Shown one piece after another: positions 11,054-20,164 of a DNA stretch of 64,000 nt. The position numbers were made by a program, and so were the translations under genes. Origin of the DNA: Agrobacterium vitis (GTDB lineage Bacteria; Pseudomonadota; Alphaproteobacteria; Rhizobiales; Rhizobiaceae); the NCBI RefSeq assembly GCF_014926405.1, contig NZ_JACXXJ020000005.1:3391001-3455000 (forward strand), written 5' to 3'. Within the stretch, counting starts at the first letter, position 1. Each line of letters opens with the position of its first letter. The notes beneath the pieces are model-generated. The model did no database searches. It saw only the letters and a list, made by a program, of their open reading frames with translations, and had not been told where the DNA came from.

Positions 11054-11095
11054 TGCATAATTCCTTAAATCGCTTCCGATTTAAGGAATTATGCA
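11054..11095. repeat. family-A hairpin, perfect 19-bp arms
   Basis: TGCATAATTCCTTAAATCG, the loop CTTC, and its exact reverse complement make up the element. It ends five bases before the stop of the M48 gene. This is the cleanest copy of a family seen at least six times in the window. Confidence 0.85.
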
Positions 11096-11099
11096 TAGG

Positions 11100-12582
11100 T
11101 TATTCCGAGACGATCTTGACCCGGCTGCCGAGCGCGGGGCTTTGACCGGCGGGAATGGCATTCAACACCTTGAACAATTCCAGCTTTCGATCCGTTCCCA
11201 TCATCCTGGCCGACAGGCTGGCCAGCGTGTCGCCTTGTCCAACGGTGACGACCCGGACGCGCAGTGGTTTCAGCGTCTTGGCTTCCTCGGGTGTGATGCG
11301 CCGAAAGGTTTGGCGCAGAAGATCGGATGTCGGCGCCAGCTGGTCGCTGCCTTTTGGAACGGCGGTCAGGAAGCGGAAAATCTGATTGCCCAGCCGCACC
11401 ACGGTGACGTCGAAATCCCAGCGATCAGCCGAGGCCCTGGCGGTCGCGGCCTCCATGCCATTGATCTTGGTTTCGTGAATGCTGTCCGGCAACAGGCCGG
11501 TGACCCAGCCGCTGGAAATATAGTTGGTCAGGCTGCGGTTCTGAGTATCGGCCACGCCGTCGAAGCGGATGGCGACATCGCCCGGCCCGGTGGCCATGAC
11601 CGCCTCCACCTTGTTGTCGATCTGAAAACCGTCTGGCACGTCGAAGCGAATGCCGAGGCCGCCATGCAGGAACGTGTGGCCACGGACATAGCCCTCCTGC
11701 GGGCTGTCGCCATACAGCATGCCATCGATGCCATCGAAAAAGTAATCGCGGCCCTTGTCGCCGGTCGATCCGTCAGGCCCAAAGGCGCGGGCATGGTCGC
11801 GCGCCAGTTCCACCCGCTGCGGTGTGCTGGGGTGACTGGACAGGAAGTCCATGCTCTGGTCGGCATTCGGGTCGGATGAGCTGTAATGCTGGTAGGCGGC
11901 CATGGAATCCAGGAAGCGCGCCGCCGCATAGGGATCGTAACCTGCTTCGCCCAGCGTGCGCACCCCGATCGTATCGGCCTGCAATTCCTGCTGGCGTGAG
12001 AAGGCGGCCAGCCGCAGCTTGCCACGGGCCAAGGCCTGCTTGCCAGCCAGATCGCTGGACAGGACTTCGGCCACCACCCGGCTGGCAATAACCTCGGCTT
12101 CTTCGCGCCGCTGGCGCTCGATGCCATGATTGGCGGTGACATGGGCCATTTCATGCGACAGCACGGCGGCGACTTCCGAAGCGTCATTGGCCAGCGCCAG
12201 CAGGCCACGGGTGACATAGAGATAGCCGCCCGGCAGGGCAAAGGCATTGATAGCCGGAGAATTCAGAATGGTGATGCGATAGGACTGCTGCGGGTTTTCA
12301 GAAACCACCGTCAGGGCACCGGCAATTTTTGCCACCAGCCGTTCGGTTTTTTTCGTCGTGATATTCGCCGCCATAGCTTGCCACGATACGGGGATGCTCA
12401 CGCGCACCCATCTGGGCACGGGGATCGTCCTTCTGCACTTCCTGAACGATCTGCGGCGAAGACGAGGGCGAGATGTTCGGCTGATAGGACTGCTCTACCA
12501 TCGACTGGCAGCCGGCAAGCGACAGGGCAGCTATAAGGCCGAGGCTCGCTTTTAATCCAGGGCGCATTTTTCCCGCCACCAT
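11100..12582 (-). pseudogene. M48 family metallopeptidase lipoprotein with LysM-like tail, frame broken in a run of seven A
   Basis: Two frames together make one protein. The first (start about 12582 or 12567) encodes a lipoprotein signal ending in LSLAGC and continues to ARIxASYGGEY-like sequence (REHPRIVASYGGEYHDEK), but then leaves the family frame. The second, from about 12350, continues as TERLVAKIAGALTVV, with the zinc motif SHEMAHVTANHG, a long substrate region, and a C-terminal LysM-like unit (VGQGDTLASLSARM). The join lies at seven T on the plus strand (12347-12353); with six, the frame is continuous. Everything else looks intact, so this is a recent mutation, a sequencing error or slippage. 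The family acts as a periplasmic BepA/LoiP-like quality-control protease. Confidence 0.75.
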
Positions 12583-13002
12583 TCGCGTGGTTTGCCAGGT
12601 GCCTTGCTGTGCAGGGGCCATCAGGATCATATTGCAGCGCATCCTAGAAACGTCTTCGTCCCCTTACCTGTTCAGTCACACCCGCCATTTCGCTGATATT
12701 GCGATGCGGGACGTGTCACGATTTTCATCCAAATCCTTAACAGCATATTATTGATTTGGATAAAACTGCGCATCGCACAAGATCAGCCAATTGGATAAGA
12801 AAATGTTAATGATCGCATTCATTTGTGCTTTGTATGCATCACGCCATGCCAGCTGGTCGCGTCGAAATCATGGCCTTATACCAAGGGTCATCGAAAATGG
12901 CCCCTGGTCCTGCTTTTGCAGATATCTCAAACCTCTGATGCATTTGAGATATTTGGCCTTTTTTGAGGGCGTGGATGTGGTCCCCGTCTTCGAGACTTCC
13001 TG
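12583..13002. other. intergenic region with a family-C repeat
   Basis: This 420-base spacer lies between the M48 gene and thiQ, both on the minus strand. The first part is AT-rich without recognisable signals. The end holds the repeat listed separately. A 71-codon frame at 12791-13006 runs through the repeat and has no ribosome-binding site. Confidence 0.5.
12886..12957. repeat. family-C repeat (ATATCTCAAA hairpin)
   Basis: CAGATATCTCAAA (12919-12931) pairs with TTTGAGATATTTG (12943-12955) with one mismatch. Upstream TTATACCAAG matches the ATACCAAGTCTC found before the same hairpin at 20,560-20,635. A related sequence is seen around 50,735. Confidence 0.6.
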
Positions 13003-13752
13003 TTAAAACCGGTCGCGATCATGAAAGGGACCGAGAAAGGTCTTGAGGGCGGCTGGGCCTTCGCCGGAAAGGAAGGTTTTTGCGTCGCAATGCATTGAAA
13101 TGCGGCCTTGATCCAGAAACAGCACATCATCAGCCAGGCGCCGCACATCCTGGGGATCGTGGCTGACGATCAACACGCTCTGGCCGGTTTCGCGGTGCAG
13201 ATCCAGCAGCAGATCGGCCATGCTGGCGCGCAGGCCAGGATCGAGGGCGGCAAAAGGTTCGTCCAGCAACAACACCGGCTTGCGCCGGACCAGCGCACGG
13301 GCAAAGGCGGCGCGCTGCTTTTCTCCGCCGGAAAGCGTGGCGGGCTTGCGCTTGTCATAACCGCCAAGTCCCACTCTTTTCAGTGCCTCGCTCACCGCCA
13401 GCCGATCCGCCGCGCCAAGCCGCAGAGACGGATCGATGCCAAGGCCGATATTGGCGGCGAGATCGAGATGGGCAAACAGGTTATGGTCCTGGAACACCAG
13501 GGAGACCGGACGTTTGGCGGGGGGCAGATCGGTGATGTCTTCCGAGCCAATCCGGATGCGGCCCTGATCGGGCGTCTCGAACCCGGCAATCAGGTTCAGC
13601 AAGGTGGATTTGCCTGAGCCGGACATGCCGGTGATCGCCGTGATCTTTCCAGACGCGATCTGATCGTTGAACTCAAAACGCTGGTTTCCCAGACGCAGTT
13701 GCACCGTGTCGAGGACAATTGCGGCATCGGGGATAGTGGCCGTCTCGCTCAA
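13003..13752 (-). CDS. thiQ: thiamine ABC transporter ATP-binding protein
   Basis: The 249-residue protein is the ATPase of the thiamine/TPP importer ThiBPQ. It has Walker A GMSGSGKST, the Q-loop VFQDHNLFAHL, the signature TLSGGEKQRAAFARAL, Walker B VLLLDEPFAALD and the switch histidine in IVSHD. It is short, without a C-terminal regulatory domain, as is usual for ThiQ. The ATG overlaps the thiP stop by four bases. It is the last gene of the TPP-riboswitch operon. Confidence 0.95.
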   Translation of the reverse strand: MSETATIPDAAIVLDTVQLRLGNQRFEFNDQIASGKITAITGMSGSGKSTLLNLIAGFETPDQGRIRIGSEDITDLPPAKRPVSLVFQDHNLFAHLDLAANIGLGIDPSLRLGAADRLAVSEALKRVGLGGYDKRKPATLSGGEKQRAAFARALVRRKPVLLLDEPFAALDPGLRASMADLLLDLHRETGQSVLIVSHDPQDVRRLADDVLFLDQGRISMHCDAKTFLSGEGPAALKTFLGPFHDRDRF

Positions 13753-15377
13753 GGTCGCTCCTCCGGTTTGTCAGCACTTGAGCCGCCCGCCGTTCCAATC
13801 ATGGTCAGCACAAGGCAGACAAGGCCGAGCAGCAGGGCCAGACCATCGGCATCGGCGGTGCGGTAGCTGCCCATCCGGCTATAGATCAGCCACGGCAAAG
13901 TCGCCAGATTGTTAGCGCCGAACAGGGCCACCGCCCCAAGGTCTCCAAGCGATAGCGCCATGGCAAAGGACAGGGCCGTCAGGATCGGACGACGCAGGCC
14001 CGGCCAGTCGATATGGCGGATCTTGGCCAGTCCGCCAAGGCCGAGGCTTGCAGACAGGCGCGCTGTGCGCTGGTGATGGGTGGCGATGGCCGGTGCCAAG
14101 ACCCGCATGGTAAAGGGCAGCGCCATGATCGCGTTGATCGCCACCACCACCGGCCCGGCAAACCCTGCCGCATTGCCCATCTGGCGCAGCAGCAGGAACC
14201 AGCCGGTGGCCAGCACGATGACCGGCACCAGCAGCACCAGCGAGGATGTTGCGCCAATCAGCCGGGAAAGAGTGGTTGCGACCAGGGTTTTTTGCCGCAG
14301 GCCGGATAGTGCTGTCCTGGCATTGATGAAGAGGAGGCTGAGACCCAGCGCCAGCAGGGCGGCGGGAAAGGCGATCGCAAGGCTAAGCCCGCCAGCCCGC
14401 CAGACCGAGGGATCATCAAGCAGTTTTAGGAGATCGGCTTTAACGCCAGCAAAAGCGATAGTGGCAAGGGGCGTGACCAGGAAAAACAGGGCAAGCAGCA
14501 GCACACCCCCATCCCAGGCCCGCGTTGCCAGTCCCTTGCCATCGAGCCGCAGCACAGGTCTTTCATCGGGCAATGCCTGGTCGTCCGGTGCCGGAAACAT
14601 CGCCAAAAGGCCAAGCAACAGAGCCGTGACGGCCAGTTGCAGGGTGGCCAGGGATACGGCCAAGGGCGGATCGAAATCAAACCGCAACGCCTGATAGATC
14701 GCCACTTCCAGCGTGGTTGCGCCCGGCCCGCCGCCCAGCGTCAGCACCAGCGTGAAACTCGTGGCGCAGAGCATGAAGATCAGCCCGGCGATGCCGGGAA
14801 GTAAGGGGCTGAGGGCTGGCCATTCGATCATCCGGAAAATCGCAACCGGACCCATGCCAAGACTGGCCGCCATGCGCCAATAATCCGGTGGCACCCGCTC
14901 CAGCCCGGCAAGCAGCAGGCGGCATGCCAAGGGCATGTTGAAAAACACATGGGCAATGAGGATGCCGGTCAGGCCGTAAATGCTGACCGGTGTCTGACGG
15001 CCGAGCAGCGCCAGCAGATCATTGGCAAACCCGTTGCGGCCCCAGATACCGATCAGGCCCAGCGCACCAATCAGCACCGGCAGGCCCATGGGCAGCGCCA
15101 TCAGCCGGATCAGCCAGCGACGGCCCCAGAAATGCCGTTGCCGTGCTATCGCCAGCGCTACCGGCAGGGCAAAGACAAGAGACAGCAAAGTCGATAGCCC
15201 GGCCTGCACCAGGGTGAAGCGCAGGATGGACAGGGTGTAACTGTCCAGCGCCAACGGCACGTTGTCGCCAGTTGCCACCAGCAAGGCGGTGATTGCCAAC
15301 CCGATAAACGCAAAAAGCCCGGCAAGGCCAATGACCCCACCGGCAATCGGCAGCAGGTTTTGACGTGCTAGAGCCAT
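13749..15377 (-). CDS. thiP: thiamine ABC transporter permease
   Basis: ThiP forms the membrane channel of the thiamine importer. The 542-residue protein is an internal duplication: two blocks of about six membrane segments, each with a permease EAA-type loop (for example AASLGMGPVAIFRMIEWP and SASLGLGGLAKIRHIDWPGL). This matches ThiP, where one polypeptide replaces two permeases. It lies eight bases after thiB and overlaps thiQ, which fixes the order thiB-thiP-thiQ. It acts in the inner membrane. Confidence 0.95.
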   Translation of the reverse strand: MALARQNLLPIAGGVIGLAGLFAFIGLAITALLVATGDNVPLALDSYTLSILRFTLVQAGLSTLLSLVFALPVALAIARQRHFWGRRWLIRLMALPMGLPVLIGALGLIGIWGRNGFANDLLALLGRQTPVSIYGLTGILIAHVFFNMPLACRLLLAGLERVPPDYWRMAASLGMGPVAIFRMIEWPALSPLLPGIAGLIFMLCATSFTLVLTLGGGPGATTLEVAIYQALRFDFDPPLAVSLATLQLAVTALLLGLLAMFPAPDDQALPDERPVLRLDGKGLATRAWDGGVLLLALFFLVTPLATIAFAGVKADLLKLLDDPSVWRAGGLSLAIAFPAALLALGLSLLFINARTALSGLRQKTLVATTLSRLIGATSSLVLLVPVIVLATGWFLLLRQMGNAAGFAGPVVVAINAIMALPFTMRVLAPAIATHHQRTARLSASLGLGGLAKIRHIDWPGLRRPILTALSFAMALSLGDLGAVALFGANNLATLPWLIYSRMGSYRTADADGLALLLGLVCLVLTMIGTAGGSSADKPEERP

Positions 15378-15385
15378 GGTTGGCC

Positions 15386-16417
15386 TTACTTAGCCGCCAT
15401 TGCCGCCTGCCATTCCGCAATCCAGGCCTTGCGGTTGGCGGCAACCTCCTGCGGGCTCATCAGGAAGGTCTTGGCTGGCTTGACCAGACGGTCGAAAGCC
15501 TCTGGCAGCGGGGTCGAGGTCTTGGTGACTGGCATCATCCAGTTGTTGGTGGGGATCTCATCCTGGAAGCCTGTCGTCAGCATGAATTTCAGGAAATCCT
15601 CGGCCAGTTGTTTGTGCTTGGCGCCTTTCAACAGTCCTGCCACTTCGATCTGAATATAATGCCCTTCCGAAAAGTCTGCGGCCTGATAACGGTCGGTGTT
15701 TTCGGAGACCATGTGATAGGCGGGCGAGGTCGTATAGGAAAATACCATCGGCACTTCGCCCTTGGTAAACAGGCCATAGGCCTCCGACCAACCGGGGGTG
15801 ACGGTCAGCACCCGGTCTTTCAGTTTTGCCCAGGCGGCGGGTGCGTCCTTTCCATAGACCGACTTGACCCAGAGCAGCAGGCCGAGCCCCGGTGTCGAGG
15901 TGCGCGGGTCTTCGATGACGATCTTCTGGGCAGGGTCCCCTTCCACCAGTTCCTTCAGGCTTTTGGGCGGATTTTTTATGGTCTGGGTGTCGTAGACGAC
16001 GGCGAAATGTCCGTAATCATAGGGCACGAACATATCGTCCTTGAAGCCGCCAGGCACCTGGGCCGCCGACGCATCGATGCCGTGGGGGGCGAAAAGCCCG
16101 GTCTGTTTGGCTTCCTCGGTGAGATTGGTGTCCAGCCCCAGCGCCAGATCCGCCTCGCTGGAAGCGCCTTCCAGCTTCAGCCGGTTCAGCAGCGCCACGC
16201 CATCTTCCAGTCCGACGAACTTGACGGTGCAGCCGCAGGTCTTTTCAAACGTGGCTTTCACCTTCGGCCCCGGTCCCCACTCGGAAACGAAGCTTTCATA
16301 GGTGTAGATGGTCAGTACCTTGTCTTCGGCCTGGGCGGCGTGCGTGCCAATGGCGAGAAGCGTCAGTAAAGCGGTTGCTGGGATGGACAAGAACATGCGT
16401 GGGGACTGGTCAGCCAT
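15386..16417 (-). CDS. thiB: thiamine-binding periplasmic protein
   Basis: ThiB captures thiamine and its phosphates in the periplasm. The 343-residue protein has a signal peptide (hydrophobic stretch, then THAAQA before [13 protein letters not shown]). Family blocks such as [36 protein letters not shown] and [13 protein letters not shown] are present. CGCTVKF holds a cysteine pair typical of the family. AGAGGA precedes the ATG. A TPP riboswitch lies in its leader, so the operon should be switched off when thiamine pyrophosphate is plentiful. Confidence 0.95.
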   Translation of the reverse strand: MADQSPRMFLSIPATALLTLLAIGTHAAQAEDKVLTIYTYESFVSEWGPGPKVKATFEKTCGCTVKFVGLEDGVALLNRLKLEGASSEADLALGLDTNLTEEAKQTGLFAPHGIDASAAQVPGGFKDDMFVPYDYGHFAVVYDTQTIKNPPKSLKELVEGDPAQKIVIEDPRTSTPGLGLLLWVKSVYGKDAPAAWAKLKDRVLTVTPGWSEAYGLFTKGEVPMVFSYTTSPAYHMVSENTDRYQAADFSEGHYIQIEVAGLLKGAKHKQLAEDFLKFMLTTGFQDEIPTNNWMMPVTKTSTPLPEAFDRLVKPAKTFLMSPQEVAANRKAWIAEWQAAMAAK

Positions 16418-16479
16418 GGCTTTTCCTCTTTAATGTCAATAGCGCGAGACGGGAAAAGGCGGTATGGCAGCCGCGCATC

Positions 16480-16570
16480 TAATCCCTCCGCCGGTGTTAG
16501 CCGGATCAGGTTCCGCGGGTTGGCGGCGTCGCCTCTCAGCAATGGCAGACACCATTGCACCCCGTTAGAT
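16480..16570 (-). promoter_or_regulatory. TPP (thi-box) riboswitch
   Basis: On the minus strand the leader reads GGGGTGC, then CTGAGA, then ACCC, then GAACCTGATC, then GGCTAACACCGGCGGAGGGA. These are the conserved blocks of the TPP riboswitch in the right order and spacing. It ends about 60 bases before thiB. The outcome is most likely translational or transcriptional shut-off when TPP is bound. Confidence 0.95.
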
Positions 16571-16820
16571 CTCCAGGAGGTTTAGCGGTGGGGAATGAAA
16601 CTGACAAGGGGTGATTGGGTGGGACGGTGAGTGCCCCTTCATTGATCTTGGAGGGTCAGTGGATTTCAATCGTCACGGATCAGTATCGTCATTCATATTG
16701 CGCCGAATTTGACGCAAATGAGATATTTTATTGACGCCATGTCCTGCCATCTGGCTTACTGCGGCTCTTAAGCTTTGAAAAGTATACGCTTGCTTGCCTT
16801 GGTTGATGGAGGAACATCGC

Positions 16821-17561
16821 ATGCCATTGGAAAAAAGTGATATTGATTTTGTCTGCAACAGTGTGCGGTTTACCGGCAAATACACAGACCATGGTCAGAC
16901 ATGGTCTGACCTGCAGATCATGACGCTTGCCAAGGCAAGAACCATGGATAAAGGCGGTCGGGCAGAACAGTTCCTCAATCACTATCTGGCGGGCTCGGGT
17001 GAGCCGATCCATTTCTCGCTTCGGACATTGATGGAAGAGGACCCCGGTGTACGGGCGCGAATATTTGGCGCAGTCAATGCGGCGCGGGCGCCGTTGAAAA
17101 ATTCAAAAGGGGAAAATTCAAGGACTGCGCCAATCCTGTCCCCGTCATCTCACCCTGCCTCTTCCGGCATCGTGGATATTCCGCAAACCAATTTTCGAAA
17201 TCACGATTGGCAGTTTGCGACGGGCTCATTGAATGTGAACTGGCAGTTTATTGAAGAAATCAATCGCAATGGCGTTATTATGATGAAAGTCGAGGTCTGG
17301 ACGACCAACATCTATCGTTGGCATCCAGAGGATGATCGACGGACACAATGCGTGCATGAGGCGGCCGCCAATCTTCAACATCCCAAGCAGGAAAGCTATT
17401 TTCCGATTGATGATCGTATCCACGGATCTGGAATGCTTCCTGGCATGGTGACGCCGAATTATTCCAAGAAGAAGACCACGAACTATAAGCCAGCCAAGGA
17501 TTTTCTGATGGTGGCCAAACCCGAAGCCGTGCTTATTCCCAAGGTGGCGCCTCCGCGTTGA
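16821..17561 (+). CDS. hypothetical protein, function unknown
   Basis: The 246-residue product starts MPLEKSDIDFV at the ATG 16821, with GGAGGA seven bases upstream; the frame is open further 5' but without a better site. It has no signal peptide, membrane segment or motif I recognise. A folded N-terminal part (residues 1-80) is followed by a Ser/Pro/Asn-rich linker (about 85-115), an aromatic-rich section with several Trp (FRNHDWQFATGSLNVNWQF, YRWHPEDD), and a basic tail. The code reads as a real gene with normal codon use in the first half. The degenerate ABC exporter lies 78 bases downstream on the same strand, so they may share a transcript. Confidence 0.65.
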   Translation: MPLEKSDIDFVCNSVRFTGKYTDHGQTWSDLQIMTLAKARTMDKGGRAEQFLNHYLAGSGEPIHFSLRTLMEEDPGVRARIFGAVNAARAPLKNSKGENSRTAPILSPSSHPASSGIVDIPQTNFRNHDWQFATGSLNVNWQFIEEINRNGVIMMKVEVWTTNIYRWHPEDDRRTQCVHEAAANLQHPKQESYFPIDDRIHGSGMLPGMVTPNYSKKKTTNYKPAKDFLMVAKPEAVLIPKVAPPR

Positions 17562-17639
17562 TCTTGTGCGGTTCAGCGGACGGGGATTTCTCTAAGGCTT
17601 TTTATGGTTGGGGAGTAGCACAACAGCGCTATCGCGGGC

Positions 17640-19454
17640 ATGATGGGAAGCAGAACTTCTTTTCATGGCCGATCACCACTGATGACCGCATCCAAGACCA
17701 CACTTCCGGACAACGAACCCGCCGCGCCGGACCTGACATTTGCCGAACAGATGCGCATGGCTGGCCAATCCTTCTGGTCCAGCCATGTCAGAGGGCGCAT
17801 TCTGCTACTGGCGCTTTCGTTGCTCGCGGTCATTCTGCTTTTGACCTACGGCCAGATATTGCTCAACCGCTGGAACCAGCCGTTCTACAACGCCTTGGAA
17901 AATCGCGATCTATCCGCGTTTTGGCAGGAGTTGCGCAATTTCTTCTTTATTGCGGCCTTTCTGCTGGTCATCAATGTGGCGCAGACCTTTTTCAGCCAGA
18001 TGACCGCGCTGTACATGCGCGAGGGATTGGCCCGCGATATGGTCGATCAATGGTTGAAAGGCAGGCGTGCCTATCGGCTGTCGGTGTCCAGCCCGCTTGG
18101 CGTCAATCCAGACCAGCGCCTGCATGAAGATGCGCGCAAGCTGGCGGAATCGACGACGTCGCTCACCGTTGGGCTGGTGCAATCCACCATTCTGCTCGTC
18201 AGTTTCATCAGCGTGCTCTGGAAATTGTCCGGGGATTTTTCGCTGACCCTGTTTGGCCACCAGATCGCTATTCCCGGCTATATGGTCTGGGCGGCGCTGA
18301 TCTATGCGGGTGGGGCGGCGGTGGCCAGCAATCTGGTCGGCGCGACGCTGACCCGTCTCAATGCCACCCGCTATGCCCGAGAGGCCGAGCTTCGCGCCGC
18401 CCTGATGCGCAGCAACGAGCATCTGGAGCCGATTGCGCTGGCACGTGGCGAGGATGTCGAGCGCGCCCAGATCCATGCCACCATTGACCGGGTGCTGGCG
18501 ATCATTTCCAAGCTGGCGCTGGCGCTGACCAATCTGACCTGGGTGTCGGCGGCCTTCGGCTGGCTGGCGCTGATCGTGCCGGTGCTGATTGCTTCGCCAG
18601 CCTATTTTGGCGGCACGATGACCTTCGGCGGCCTGATGATGGCGGCCTCGGCTTTCACGCAGGTCTATACGGCGCTGCGCTGGTATGTCGATAATTTCGG
18701 GGCGATTGCGGATTGGAAGGCGACGTTGCTACGGGTGATGGTGCTGCGCGCCGCCCTGATCGAACCGGCGCTGACCGAGACGGTGGAAGGCCAGATCCGG
18801 GTGGAGGCCGGAAAGCCGGGCGAACTGGCTTTCGAGGATGTCTATATCCGCACCCCCGTCGAGGCTGAGGCCCATTGGGGCGGTTATCATCTGAAAGAGG
18901 ACAATCCCGTCATCCTTGCCGGTGAACATGTGATGGTTAACGGCGATCCCGGCATCAACCGGCGGCAATTCTTCAATGCCATCGCCGGACTCTGGCCCTA
19001 TGGCGAAGGCTTGATCCGTCTGCCGCAGGAAGATCATATCCTGTTCGTGCCTCAGTCCCCCTATCTGCCGGAGGGACGATTGCGCGACATTCTGGCCTAT
19101 CCTGAGGATGCCTCCACCTATGGTGAGGAGGCTATGGCGCTGGCGCTGAAGACGGTGAAACTCAGCCGCCTTGCTAGCGCGCTGGACGAGCGGCAGCGTT
19201 GGGACCGGGTGCTGGACAAGGATGAGCAGATGGCGCTGGCTTTTGCCCATATCCTGTTGCGCAAGCCTCATTGGGTGGTGTTCAACGATGTGCTTGATGG
19301 GTTGGAGCCGGAAACGGCGACGATCCTGACCGGCGTGATGACGCAGTTACAGGGGGCGACGCTGATCTATATCGGTCGCGCCCAAGGCTTTATCGATGCG
19401 GTATCGCCGCGCATCCTGCATCTGGAGCGGATGGACGTGCCGGTGCCGGAATAG
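17640..19454 (+). CDS. ABC exporter-like protein of the YddA/SbmA type with a degenerate ATPase domain
   Basis: The 604-residue protein has an N-terminal membrane domain with about six segments (residues 50-345) related to the SbmA/BacA-YddA group, including NRWNQPFYNALENRD and LRWYVDNFGAIADWKA. The C-terminal domain aligns with an ABC ATPase but every active motif is changed. Walker A reads GDPGINRR (435-442) with no lysine, the signature reads LDKDEQ (525-530), Walker B reads VVFNDV without the catalytic glutamate, and the switch histidine is replaced (YIGRA). It should not hydrolyse ATP by the usual chemistry. A later ATG at 17682 is a possible start. Transport substrate unknown; SbmA relatives take up peptides. 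Confidence 0.88.
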   Translation: MMGSRTSFHGRSPLMTASKTTLPDNEPAAPDLTFAEQMRMAGQSFWSSHVRGRILLLALSLLAVILLLTYGQILLNRWNQPFYNALENRDLSAFWQELRNFFFIAAFLLVINVAQTFFSQMTALYMREGLARDMVDQWLKGRRAYRLSVSSPLGVNPDQRLHEDARKLAESTTSLTVGLVQSTILLVSFISVLWKLSGDFSLTLFGHQIAIPGYMVWAALIYAGGAAVASNLVGATLTRLNATRYAREAELRAALMRSNEHLEPIALARGEDVERAQIHATIDRVLAIISKLALALTNLTWVSAAFGWLALIVPVLIASPAYFGGTMTFGGLMMAASAFTQVYTALRWYVDNFGAIADWKATLLRVMVLRAALIEPALTETVEGQIRVEAGKPGELAFEDVYIRTPVEAEAHWGGYHLKEDNPVILAGEHVMVNGDPGINRRQFFNAIAGLWPYGEGLIRLPQEDHILFVPQSPYLPEGRLRDILAYPEDASTYGEEAMALALKTVKLSRLASALDERQRWDRVLDKDEQMALAFAHILLRKPHWVVFNDVLDGLEPETATILTGVMTQLQGATLIYIGRAQGFIDAVSPRILHLERMDVPVPE

Positions 19455-19876
19455 GCCTGCTCGACGGCTTAAGGCCTGAAAGCGGGCATCATCTCGTCCG
19501 ATTTAAGGAATTATCCAGTAGACTCTCTGCCCGCAGAAGCTTACTGCATAATCTTTAAACCAGATATGGATTAAAAAAGCGAAATTGCGCGCCAAGCAGA
19601 CTGTGACATCGCCCTTGGGGCGCTCTGCACAGGCGCTCGCAATATCAGAATTCATTGGGCCGTTTTCCGCGTGCCGCCGCATCATGCCAATAGCCGTTAA
19701 CAATGGCAGTCGGTATTCCGTTGCGACTATCTCAAGCCTTCAAGGCACTTGGGATGGTCGTTTTTTTTTCAAGGCAGGGATGCATGTGCGTCTTCGGGCC
19801 TTGCTATAACACAAAAGAGACAGAGCATTTCCTGGAGCGTCCTTGGCGCTGGAAATGGTCCCACTAGAGGCTGGAT
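19455..19876. other. intergenic region with family-A fragments
   Basis: This 422-base spacer holds a split family-A repeat (listed separately) and a stretch with no recognised signal. Frames on both strands are short and unsupported. Confidence 0.5.
19499..19576. repeat. split family-A repeat
   Basis: CGATTTAAGGAATTATCCA (19499-19517) matches the right arm of the perfect hairpin at 11,054 with one change. About 30 bases later, TGCATAATCTTTAAACCAG opens a second, partly eroded copy. Confidence 0.6.
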
Positions 19877-20164
19877 ATGATCGAATTGACACCCACGCAG
19901 ATCCGCGGATTGAAGCTTGCCAAGGAAGGCGATCTGTATCCCCAGCCGCTGAAGAAATGGACGCATTTGAACGCCGAGGTTACCTATTCCCGGACCGACC
20001 GTTTCAAGGAACGGCCGCAGAAGATCAAGTTCCTCACCACCACGACCGTGACGGAATTGACGGACCTGGGCCTGCTGGAACGGTGCAATACCGCAGAAGA
20101 AGTTGATCAGGATTCGCGCCGGATTACCATGGCCGGCAAGATGTGGCTGCTCAAAACCAAATAA
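19877..20164 (+). CDS. small hypothetical protein
   Basis: The 95-residue product starts MIELTPTQIRGLKLAKEGD and has AGAGG a few bases before the ATG. Charge pattern and the spacing of helices and a TVTELTDLGLLER segment are suggestive of a small winged-helix fold, but no specific family can be named. Many Lys, Arg and Thr residues are present, and there is no signal peptide or membrane segment. It is alone, followed by a long repeat cluster. Function unknown. Confidence 0.65.
   Translation: MIELTPTQIRGLKLAKEGDLYPQPLKKWTHLNAEVTYSRTDRFKERPQKIKFLTTTTVTELTDLGLLERCNTAEEVDQDSRRITMAGKMWLLKTK

Noticed and set aside
12791..13006. 71-codon frame in the gap before thiQ
   Set aside because: It runs through a repeat element and has no ribosome-binding site.
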